Shown one piece after another: positions 7,469 to 15,604 of a DNA stretch of 43,166 bases (its first letter is position 1; each line of letters begins with the position of its first letter). The notes under the pieces are model-generated. The model ran no database searches, was not told where the DNA came from, and saw only the letters and a list, made by a program, of their open reading frames with translations. The translations under genes and the position numbers were made by a program. This stretch comes from Alteromonas lipotrueae (GTDB lineage Bacteria > Pseudomonadota > Gammaproteobacteria > Enterobacterales > Alteromonadaceae). The stretch spans positions 1 through 43,166 of the forward strand of contig NZ_JAESDI010000026.1 of NCBI RefSeq assembly GCF_019249215.1, read 5' to 3'.

Positions 7469-9508
7469 ATGAAAGATATCCTTCGAATTTCCATTGCTAG
7501 TGCATTTCTTACCGTTGGGGTAGGCGCTGGTGCAGTCACCACAACCCCCGATGTTGAAGAACTCCCCGTTCTTCAACAAGAGACACAGCATAGTGTTGCT
7601 GCAAAACGCGTTAGTGCGTTATTTACCCGCGCTCACTATAAAGAAATTTCGTTGGATGATGTGTTATCGGCACGTATCTATCAGCGTTTCATCGAATCGT
7701 TAGATCACAACAAGCAAGTGCTTTTATTGTCTGATGTGGTGGGTTTCGAAAAATATCGAAATGCATTCGATGATGCGTTGAGCAAGGGCAACCTTTCTGT
7801 TGCGTACGACATGTACAATGTAAGTGCGCAGCGTCGTATCGAGCGCTACGAGTTTGCGTTAGCAACATTAGAGAAAGGGCCTTTTGATTTTGAAAAAGCC
7901 GACGACAAATTTTATTACGATCGCGAAGAAGCCGAATGGCCTACCAGTGAAGATGAATTAAATGAGATTTGGCGCCAACGTGTTAAATATGATGCGTTGA
8001 ATCTTATTCTCGCGGATAAAACGTGGGAAGAAGCGAAAGAGCTTCTAGAAAAGCGTTACTCACGTTCTATCAAGCGAACCAAACAGACTAAAAGCGAAGA
8101 TGTATTTCAAATTGCTATGAATGCCTTTGCGCGTACCATTGAAGCGCATACTAGTTACTTGTCACCACGAAATGCTGACCGATTCCAAATGGAGATGAAT
8201 TTGGAATTTGAAGGTATAGGTGCGGTACTTCAAAGCGAAGAAGATTACACCGTTATCAAAAGCGTAGTGCCAGGTGGCCCTGCCGATGAATCTGGGGCGT
8301 TAAAGCCGGAAGATAAAATTGTTGGTGTAGCTCAAGAAGATGAAGAGTTCGTTGATGTAGTTGGCTGGCGTTTAGATGAAGTTGTCGAGCTAATCAAAGG
8401 GCCGAAGGGCAGCGCGGTACGCTTACAAGTTCAAAAAGGCGCAACAGATGCAAAAACCATGTCTGTTGTTAGTCTTACTCGTGACAAAATTAAGCTTGAA
8501 GATCGAGCGGCGCAGTCTGAGATTTACACGCCTGAAACTGGACCACATGCCAATCAGCCTTTGGGTGTTATTACCATTCCTAGTTTCTACAACAACTTGC
8601 ATGCGGACGTTGAAAAGGAATTAAACAGCCTTAAAGCGCAAAACGTTAAAGGTATTATTGTAGATTTGCGCGGAAATGGTGGTGGCTCTTTAACAGAAGC
8701 GACTTTACTTACCGGTCTTTTCATTGAAAAAGGGCCAGTGGTACAAATTCGGTACGGTCAAACTAAAGTCAGTGTTAATCGCGATACCGATGGAAAAGTA
8801 TCTTACGATGGCCCATTAACGGTTTTAGTAGACCGCTACAGTGCATCAGCGTCAGAGATCTTCGCCGCGGCTATGCAAGATTATAATCGCGCGTTAATTA
8901 TTGGTGAACAAACCTTCGGTAAAGGTACTGTTCAACAACACCGTGGTTTAGGTAAAATTTATGACTTGTACGACAACCCACTGGGTAGCGTGCAATTCAC
9001 CATCGCTAAGTTTTATCGTATTGACGGTGGAAGTACGCAGCATAAAGGGGTAGTGCCAGATATTCTTTATCCTTCAGCAATAGAACCTGCTGATTGGGGC
9101 GAGAGCCAGCAGGATAACGCATTACCTTGGGACAGCATTAACCGCGCGAACTACACAACGTTTGCTGACGGCCAAGCAGCACTTGACGTACTAACCGCGA
9201 AACATAATAAACGGATTATGCAAGACCCTGAGTTTTCTTATATTCACGACGATATTGTTGAGTACAAAGAAAACAAAGATAAGAACTTTATTTCATTGGT
9301 AAAATCTGAACGTGAGTCAGATAAAAAAGAAGCTGAAGAAAAAGCGCTTGAAAGAGCCAATGAACGTTTACAGCGTATGGGTAAAGAATTAGTCAAAACA
9401 CTTGATGACCTACCTGAAGATATGGAAGAGTTAGACCCGTTCTTAGATGAAGCTGCCAATATTACTTTTGATATGATTGAAACAGGCAGATACGCAATAA
9501 CACACTAA
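7469..9508 (+). CDS. prc: Carboxy-terminal processing (tail-specific) protease
   Basis: The 679-residue periplasmic serine protease of family S41 cleaves proteins from their C-termini and, in E. coli, processes FtsI and controls murein hydrolases. A signal peptide (residues 1 to about 22) is followed by an N-terminal helical domain, a PDZ domain (about 245-335) and the S41 core (about 365-550). The Ser/Lys dyad is in SASASE and FGKGTVQ. Spacing relative to the E. coli enzyme points to Ser460, Asp471 and Lys485. A charged C-terminal helical tail follows. The ATG has GAGG in front and lies 2 bases after proQ. A terminator follows 15 bases after the stop. Confidence 0.96.
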   Translation: MKDILRISIASAFLTVGVGAGAVTTTPDVEELPVLQQETQHSVAAKRVSALFTRAHYKEISLDDVLSARIYQRFIESLDHNKQVLLLSDVVGFEKYRNAFDDALSKGNLSVAYDMYNVSAQRRIERYEFALATLEKGPFDFEKADDKFYYDREEAEWPTSEDELNEIWRQRVKYDALNLILADKTWEEAKELLEKRYSRSIKRTKQTKSEDVFQIAMNAFARTIEAHTSYLSPRNADRFQMEMNLEFEGIGAVLQSEEDYTVIKSVVPGGPADESGALKPEDKIVGVAQEDEEFVDVVGWRLDEVVELIKGPKGSAVRLQVQKGATDAKTMSVVSLTRDKIKLEDRAAQSEIYTPETGPHANQPLGVITIPSFYNNLHADVEKELNSLKAQNVKGIIVDLRGNGGGSLTEATLLTGLFIEKGPVVQIRYGQTKVSVNRDTDGKVSYDGPLTVLVDRYSASASEIFAAAMQDYNRALIIGEQTFGKGTVQQHRGLGKIYDLYDNPLGSVQFTIAKFYRIDGGSTQHKGVVPDILYPSAIEPADWGESQQDNALPWDSINRANYTTFADGQAALDVLTAKHNKRIMQDPEFSYIHDDIVEYKENKDKNFISLVKSERESDKKEAEEKALERANERLQRMGKELVKTLDDLPEDMEELDPFLDEAANITFDMIETGRYAITH

Positions 9509-9522
9509 AGGTTGATGACAGA

Positions 9523-9550
9523 GGGCTGGTCAGTGGCCAGCCCTTTTTTT
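9523..9550 (+). terminator. Intrinsic terminator after prc
   Basis: Arms GGGCTGG and CCAGCCC form a 7-bp GC-rich stem with a 7-base loop, followed by seven T residues. It closes the msrC-proQ-prc transcript. Confidence 0.9.
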
Positions 9551-9595
9551 GTGTCTGATATACCTATACAACAATAATAAATAAAGGGAAATCAC

Positions 9596-10930
9596 ATGGC
9601 TATCAGAGGCGAGTTTTCTTCTCGAATCGGGTTCGTGCTCGCAGCAGCGGGTTCAGCAGTTGGACTCGGTAATATTTGGGGGTTCCCCACCAAAGTAGCA
9701 ACGAATGGCGGTGCTGCTTTTGTTCTCGTTTATTTACTTCTCGCGTTCGTTCTTGCATACCCCGTCCTCATGGCCGAACTCATCATCGGACGAAGCTCTC
9801 GTTCTAACATGGTAGATGCGCTGGGTAATATTTCCGGCAACTTCATCGGTCGTGCAACGGGAATTTGGGGTTGTATAACCGTCTCACTTATCCTGGCGTT
9901 TTACGCCATTGTGGGCGGTTGGATGTTGGTTTATTTTGCTGATTCTGCCGTCAATATGGTGGGATTACAGTCTGCAAGTGATTGGCTTTTAACGTCATCG
10001 GTTACGCGTAACATTATTTTTTGCTTTATATTCATGGCGTTAACAGCTTTCATCGTTGTCGGTGGTGTAAAGTCAGGTATTGAGAAATGGTCGGTAAGAT
10101 TGATGCCTACACTGGTACTGCTAATCTTAGCCCTTATCGTTTATGTAAGTTTACAGCCTGGTGCCTCCGATGGCTGGAGCGCTTATTTGGTGCCAGATTT
10201 TACACGTATTCTTGACCCCGACTTATTAATTGATGCCATGGGCCAAGCCTTTTTCTCCATGTCATTGGGTGTGGGTACCATGCTGGTTTACGGTTCATAC
10301 CTAAGCAAAAAGGAGAACTTGCCCACCATTGGTGCTTCTGTTGCTCTAGTAGACATTGGTGTAGCCGTTATTGCCGGTATGCTTATTATTCCTGCCATGT
10401 ATGTAGCACTACATAATGGTGTAGAAATCTTTACGCCAGAGGGGGCATTAATTCAAGGTGATTCGCTTATTTTCAAAGTATTGCCTGCCTTGTTTGATAC
10501 GATTGGCGCGGTAGGTGTGTTTGTTGCATTTACTTTCTTTGCGTTAATGGCGATTGCAGCCGTTACCTCTTCAATATCCATGCTTGAAGTACCCGTGGCT
10601 TATATGGTGGAAAGTAGAGGCTTGGTGCGTAAAAAAGCGGTAGTGTTGATGGCGGCCATTATCTTTGTACTTAGCTGCATTATTATCCTTAATTTTAATG
10701 CACTGTTTGGGTTCGTTATTGCCCTTACCACTGAGTACAGTCAACCACTACTTGGGTTAGTGTTATGTATATTTGCCGGATGGGTGTGGCGTAGAGATGC
10801 CATACTTGATGAACTTAAAGAAGGCGATGCAAACGCGGAACACGGTTTGTTTTGGAAAATTTGGCCTTGGTATGTACGCTTCGTTTGCCCCGTTATTATT
10901 GCGCTAATGTTTTACCGCTCAGTTTTTTGA
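9596..10930 (+). CDS. Sodium-dependent transporter of the NSS (SNF) family
   Basis: The 444-residue inner-membrane protein has about 11 hydrophobic segments, typical of bacterial neurotransmitter:sodium symporters such as LeuT and TnaT. The first segment carries the diagnostic unwound region (GSAVGLGNIWGFP), where sodium and substrate bind in LeuT, followed by NGGAAFVLVYLL. Substrates are usually amino acids; the sequence does not say which. The ATG has AGGGAA in front. It lies between the prc terminator and an NhaC-type Na+/H+ antiporter 23 bases downstream, so it probably imports a solute with Na+ that the antiporter can re-export. Confidence 0.92.
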   Translation: MAIRGEFSSRIGFVLAAAGSAVGLGNIWGFPTKVATNGGAAFVLVYLLLAFVLAYPVLMAELIIGRSSRSNMVDALGNISGNFIGRATGIWGCITVSLILAFYAIVGGWMLVYFADSAVNMVGLQSASDWLLTSSVTRNIIFCFIFMALTAFIVVGGVKSGIEKWSVRLMPTLVLLILALIVYVSLQPGASDGWSAYLVPDFTRILDPDLLIDAMGQAFFSMSLGVGTMLVYGSYLSKKENLPTIGASVALVDIGVAVIAGMLIIPAMYVALHNGVEIFTPEGALIQGDSLIFKVLPALFDTIGAVGVFVAFTFFALMAIAAVTSSISMLEVPVAYMVESRGLVRKKAVVLMAAIIFVLSCIIILNFNALFGFVIALTTEYSQPLLGLVLCIFAGWVWRRDAILDELKEGDANAEHGLFWKIWPWYVRFVCPVIIALMFYRSVF

Positions 10931-10953
10931 TTTAAGGCTTAAGAATAATAAAA

Positions 10954-12435
10954 ATGACAACTACTAAAGAATTAAAAGAACCCTCGTTACTTGACGCGAT
11001 GATCCCCATTGTAGCCCTAGTGCTGATGATGGGGAGTGCGGTTTATTTATTTGCCGATAATTCATCGTATGGGCCCAACCAAATTGCGTTATTACTGGCG
11101 ATGGGCCTTGCCGCCATTATAGGTATGAAAAACGGTTACAGTTGGAAAACTATCGAAAAAGGCATTGTCGATGGTATCTCTATGTCTCTCGGTGCGTGCT
11201 TAATTCTATTGGCCGTAGGTTCGCTTATTGGTACTTGGATGTTAGCCGGTACCGTACCTACACTTATTTATTTCGGTTTAGAATTATTAAACCCTTCATT
11301 CTTCTATGCCGCTGCGTGCTTAATTTGCGCCGTGGTTGCGATGAGTATTGGTAGTTCTTGGACTACCGCGGCTACTGTAGGTGTGGCACTTATGGGCGTT
11401 GCTGCGGGTATGGATATGTCTGCGGCCATTACTGCCGGTGCGGTTGTATCTGGGGCTTACTTTGGCGATAAAATTTCTCCGCTTTCTGAAACAACCAATT
11501 TAGCCCCCGCAGTGGCTGGTACCGACTTATTTGAACACATTCGTTACATGCTATGGACTACTGTTCCTAGTTTTATTCTAGCGCTTATCCTATTTGTGGT
11601 ATTGGGCTTTAGTGAAACCGGTGATGCAAAAGCTGATCGCATCGAGCAAATGCAGTTGCTGTTGGACGAGTCTTTTGATTTAAGCTGGTACTTATTGGTC
11701 CCTCTCGTAGTATTGTTAACGCTTGCCGTTAAAAAAGTGCCAGCGTTTCCTGCAGTGTCTATTGGTGCTTTATTAGGAGCATTGTGGGCTGTATTATTTC
11801 AAAGTGATGTGGTGGCCAGTATGGCTAGCAGCGATGATAGTGCCAGTGTCGGGGCTTTAAAAGTAGTTTGGACGGCCTTGTTTGATGGCGTGAGTTTTTC
11901 AACGCCTGATGAAAACTTGAATAGCTTGCTTTCACGAGGCGGTATGTCGTCTATGCTCAATACGATATGGTTGATTATTTGTGCCATGTCTTTTGGAGCG
12001 GTGCTTGAAAGAGTAGGGTTACTAAAACGTGCAGTTTCCGCTATTTTATTAGGGGCTAAGTCGGCCGGTGATATGGTAAGCAGAACCATTCTTACATGCT
12101 TTGCGACTAACTTGGTTACGGCCGATCAGTATATCTCTATTGTGATGCCAGGCCGCATGTACAAAGAAGAGTACGAAAAGCGTGGTCTACATCAGTTAAA
12201 TTTATCTCGTAGTCTTGAAGATGGCGGAACCTTAACGTCTCCACTAATTCCTTGGAACACGTGTGGTGCCTACATGCACAGTGTGCTGTTGGTAAACCCA
12301 TTCGACTATGTTTTCTACGCGTTCTTTAACGTAATAAATCCAATTCTTGCTATTATCTACGCATACTTAGGAATTAAAATTCTTCGCCTAACACCTCCAG
12401 ATTATGCAAAGCAACCTGGCGAAGCAAACCAATAA
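10954..12435 (+). CDS. Na+/H+ antiporter, NhaC family
   Basis: The 493-residue protein has a dozen or so hydrophobic segments and the NhaC family sequence SIGSSWTTAATVG followed by GAYFGDKISPLSETTNLAPA, which holds the polar residues thought to bind ions. ATNLVTADQY and LEDGGTLTSPLIPWNTCG in the C-terminal half are also typical. It exchanges cytoplasmic Na+ for H+ across the inner membrane; some relatives exchange malate/lactate or arginine/ornithine type substrates, so the exact solute is not certain. The ribosome site is weak: AAGG is about 18 bases upstream, which fits coupling to the preceding gene. The gene is 23 bases after the NSS transporter. Confidence 0.88.
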   Translation: MTTTKELKEPSLLDAMIPIVALVLMMGSAVYLFADNSSYGPNQIALLLAMGLAAIIGMKNGYSWKTIEKGIVDGISMSLGACLILLAVGSLIGTWMLAGTVPTLIYFGLELLNPSFFYAAACLICAVVAMSIGSSWTTAATVGVALMGVAAGMDMSAAITAGAVVSGAYFGDKISPLSETTNLAPAVAGTDLFEHIRYMLWTTVPSFILALILFVVLGFSETGDAKADRIEQMQLLLDESFDLSWYLLVPLVVLLTLAVKKVPAFPAVSIGALLGALWAVLFQSDVVASMASSDDSASVGALKVVWTALFDGVSFSTPDENLNSLLSRGGMSSMLNTIWLIICAMSFGAVLERVGLLKRAVSAILLGAKSAGDMVSRTILTCFATNLVTADQYISIVMPGRMYKEEYEKRGLHQLNLSRSLEDGGTLTSPLIPWNTCGAYMHSVLLVNPFDYVFYAFFNVINPILAIIYAYLGIKILRLTPPDYAKQPGEANQ

Positions 12436-12468
12436 CAGTTGCGTAGACTTTCTGTTTTAGGAGACTCT

Positions 12469-15129
12469 ATGTCAGTTACAGCTAAACGTCGGGCGGATTA
12501 TCTTCCGCCCGCTTTTTCTATCCCGTTAGTCGACCTAACTATTTCTTTACACCCCACAAAAACCGTGGTTAAAAGTATCCTTAGCGTTAAGCGTACGCTT
12601 GCCAACAACACGGCTAAAAACACCGTTGAAAGCGCTGATGAAAATAGCGGCCACGAAAGGCAGCCACTTGTATTAGACGGGCAAAAATTAACGTTAGTCT
12701 CTATAAAAGTTAACGGTAAATCTTTCACTGACTTCACACAGAATGACGAAACGCTTTCGTTAAATGTCGATGCAGACGATTTTGAGTTAGAAATTGAAAA
12801 TCACATTGACCCAGAAAACAATAAAGCACTAGAAGGCTTGTACCTTTCAGGCGGCGCTTACTGTACGCAGTGTGAAGCAGAAGGTTTCAGGCGCATAACC
12901 TATTTTCCAGACAGACCTGATGTCTTGTCAGTTTATACAGTGAAAGTCATAGGGGATAAATCGTTCCCCATGTTGTTATCAAACGGCAACCCTGTAGCGC
13001 GTGGTGAAAACCCTGATGGTACGCACTTCGTTACGTGGCACGACCCTCACCCAAAACCTTGTTATTTATTCGCGTTAGTGGCAGGTGATTTTGATTTATT
13101 AACCGACACCTATACCACCACAAGTGGTAAAGAGGTAGCGCTGGAGCTTTATGTCGATAAAGGTAAGAAATCTCAAGGTACCTTCGCTTTAGATTCATTG
13201 AAGCGTGCCATGAAATGGGATGAAGACGTGTTCGGGCTCGAATACGACCTCGACATCTACATGATTGTGGCCGTCGACTTCTTTAATATGGGCGCGATGG
13301 AAAACAAAGGCCTGAATGTATTCAACAGTAAATTTGTATTGGCCGACCAAGACTCAGCGACTGACGATGATTTCTTTAATGTAGAAGCTGTTATCGCCCA
13401 CGAGTACTTCCATAACTGGACTGGTAACCGCGTAACGTGTAGAGACTGGTTTCAGCTTAGTTTAAAAGAGGGACTAACGGTATTTCGCGATCAGCAATTT
13501 AGTGCTGACATGACATCGCCGTTAAGCAACCGCATTAAACACGTGCGTGTGATGCGCGAGCACCAATTTGCAGAAGATGCCAGCGCAATGAGCCATCCTA
13601 TTCGACCTGAAGAAGTTATTGAGATGAATAACTTTTATACGGTGACGGTGTACGATAAAGGCGCAGAAGTTATTCGCATGTTCCATACCCTTTTAGGGCC
13701 GGAAGGTTTTAGAAGAGGCATGGACGAATACTTCCGTCGTTATGATGGACAAGCAGTGACGTGCGATGATTTTGTTTCAGCCATGCAATCGGCTACCGAA
13801 TTAGATCTTACTCAGTTTTCTCGCTGGTACAGTCAATCTGGTACACCGCAAGTGTCTCTTGCTCACAACGTTATCAAGAATGATACGGGGTATGTACATA
13901 CCTTCACCGTAACCCAAAATACCCCCAGCACAGCAGATCAAAGCGAAAAGCTTCCTTTGTATATTCCTCTGGGCTTTGAAGTTATCGATGAAGATGGTAA
14001 TCGATATCATGATGACAGTGGCGTTATTCAGAACGACCTTTTGATAGTAGATGCGCCTGAAATCACGATTAACATTACTTGTGATGCTAAGAAATTGACC
14101 CCAGTGTTATTGGGTAACTTTTCCGCCCCAGTGAAAGTACACAATGAACTCGACACCGCTTCACTACTCACTATATTTGCCCATTCGCAAGATGCGTTCA
14201 ATCGTTGGGATGCTATGCAGACTTTGTATAACCGCTGTATCAGTGAGCTATATGAAGATGCCACTGCTACGATAGACAGTGGTATTTGGGCGGGTATTCG
14301 CTCTGCAATAGACAGCGAAGTTGATAATATTGAGCTTTTAAGTGAATGTTTAGTGATACCTTCATTTGAAACCTTGTGTCAGTCTCGATGCGATATTAAT
14401 GTGCACCCACTCATACAGGCACGAAAGGCGTTTTGCCGACAGTTTTCTACCCAGCTAGAAGAAGTGTTACTTAATGCGTTTAATGGTATCGCCACAGAAA
14501 CCTATAGTTACCAACAAGATGCAGTTAATGCTCGTCGCTGTAAAAATGTACTGTTATCTCATTTGGCACGCTTACCACAGCATCAAGACTTGGTGATATC
14601 GCAGTTCGATAAGACCGACAACATGACTGACACCCTAGGCGCACTAAAAGCCGCCCAGTCACTACCCTCTGAAGCATTTGAAAACTTGATGGCCAAGTTT
14701 GAAGAAAAATGGCGTCATGACCCCTTAGTGCTTGATAAATGGTTTGCCTTACATGCAACGCAACCCCGTGAAAACATACTGGCTACCATTACCATGTTAA
14801 GCGAGCATCCTCAATTTAGTATGGGTAATCCTAATCGCGTACGTTCACTAATAGGCAGTTTCGCATTCTATAACAGCGAACGTTTCCATAGTGTAGATGG
14901 GGAAGGGTATAAGTTTGTCACCGACTATCTTATTAAGCTAGATGCTATTAACCCGCAAGTGGCAGCACGGATAATAACCCCCTTGATACAATGGCAAGGT
15001 TTTGCAGAACCCCATCAAGTGTTGATGAAAGCACAGCTAGGTCGATTGTTAAATCACAAAGGCTTAAGCAAAGATGTGTTTGAGAAAGTGAGCAAAAGTT
15101 TGGCGTATGACAACCATTCAAGCCACTGA
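12469..15129 (+). CDS. pepN: Aminopeptidase N (M1 zinc metallopeptidase)
   Basis: The 886-residue cytoplasmic enzyme removes N-terminal residues from peptides. The substrate-anchoring GAMEN motif is at 275-279, the zinc site HEYFH at 311-315 and the third ligand Glu at 334 in SLKEG. The length is close to E. coli PepN. A TTG at 12439 would extend the frame by 10 residues, but the ATG at 12469 has AGGAG at good distance. It starts 33 bases after the antiporter gene without a terminator. Its 3' end overlaps the DUF2835 gene by 23 bases. Cotranscription with the transporters would combine solute uptake with peptide turnover, though that is only suggested by spacing. Confidence 0.96.
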   Translation: MSVTAKRRADYLPPAFSIPLVDLTISLHPTKTVVKSILSVKRTLANNTAKNTVESADENSGHERQPLVLDGQKLTLVSIKVNGKSFTDFTQNDETLSLNVDADDFELEIENHIDPENNKALEGLYLSGGAYCTQCEAEGFRRITYFPDRPDVLSVYTVKVIGDKSFPMLLSNGNPVARGENPDGTHFVTWHDPHPKPCYLFALVAGDFDLLTDTYTTTSGKEVALELYVDKGKKSQGTFALDSLKRAMKWDEDVFGLEYDLDIYMIVAVDFFNMGAMENKGLNVFNSKFVLADQDSATDDDFFNVEAVIAHEYFHNWTGNRVTCRDWFQLSLKEGLTVFRDQQFSADMTSPLSNRIKHVRVMREHQFAEDASAMSHPIRPEEVIEMNNFYTVTVYDKGAEVIRMFHTLLGPEGFRRGMDEYFRRYDGQAVTCDDFVSAMQSATELDLTQFSRWYSQSGTPQVSLAHNVIKNDTGYVHTFTVTQNTPSTADQSEKLPLYIPLGFEVIDEDGNRYHDDSGVIQNDLLIVDAPEITINITCDAKKLTPVLLGNFSAPVKVHNELDTASLLTIFAHSQDAFNRWDAMQTLYNRCISELYEDATATIDSGIWAGIRSAIDSEVDNIELLSECLVIPSFETLCQSRCDINVHPLIQARKAFCRQFSTQLEEVLLNAFNGIATETYSYQQDAVNARRCKNVLLSHLARLPQHQDLVISQFDKTDNMTDTLGALKAAQSLPSEAFENLMAKFEEKWRHDPLVLDKWFALHATQPRENILATITMLSEHPQFSMGNPNRVRSLIGSFAFYNSERFHSVDGEGYKFVTDYLIKLDAINPQVAARIITPLIQWQGFAEPHQVLMKAQLGRLLNHKGLSKDVFEKVSKSLAYDNHSSH

Positions 15130-15349
15130 TACCGTTTATTATTTTTCAGTCAATGTGCCTTACAATCAATGTGAGGCACTGTACTCTGGTGCTGTACCAA
15201 CCGTCGTTATGATGGCGGAAAATGGCATCAGCGTACAAGTCCCCTCTACTAGAATAAAACAGTTCATCACCTCCCAAGGTGTTGTCGGTCGTTTTCGCAT
15301 GATTGTTGATGCCAACAACAAAATTAAAGCCTTCGAGCGGTTACGCTAA
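15107..15349 (+). CDS. DUF2835 family protein
   Basis: The 80-residue protein is a small, mostly beta-strand domain of unknown function. The sequence YYFSVNVPYNQCEALYSG and the ending GRFRMIVDANNKIKAFERL match my memory of the DUF2835 family, whose genes are often found directly after pepN in gammaproteobacteria. There is no signal peptide. Its ATG lies inside pepN in another frame, and the two genes overlap by 23 bases, so translation is probably coupled. A weak inverted repeat with a T-rich end (about 15347-15385) may act as terminator. Confidence 0.82.
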   Translation: MTTIQATDTVYYFSVNVPYNQCEALYSGAVPTVVMMAENGISVQVPSTRIKQFITSQGVVGRFRMIVDANNKIKAFERLR

Positions 15350-15604
15350 AGCATAAAACCTTTACCTTTGGTTGCTTTTTGTGCGTATATTTTAAGATAA
15401 CGCCAATTACTTACACCTTTCGGATAAGTTGCTTTTATAGTCCCCACAAAGCAATAACTATTTGATACGATTAATGTTGTAAATTTTGTTAACTGGTACG
15501 ATTACTTCTTGCGAAAGTGGCAAAATGATGTAATCATTTTGTTAATCGTTATGGTTGATCACGATGTCACGCAGCCTTGTGCGTCGACTAGGGAGTATAA
15601 AAAT
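15350..15604 (+). promoter_or_regulatory. Leader/promoter region of the DUF1302 module with a perfect 21-bp dyad
   Basis: This 255-base AT-rich stretch separates the DUF2835 gene from the envelope module. At 15521-15541 the arms CAAAATGAT and ATCATTTTG form a perfect inverted repeat with a 3-base spacer, 63 bases before the chosen start. The string ATTTTGTTAA occurs twice, once inside the right arm (about 15536) and once upstream (about 15483). The symmetry suits a dimeric repressor such as a TetR-type protein, but no regulator gene is nearby. Confidence 0.5.

Noticed and set aside
15509..15604. Longer reading of the DUF1302 gene
   Set aside because: It would put 32 residues before the signal peptide and run through the perfect dyad; the ATG at 15605 has AGGGAG upstream.
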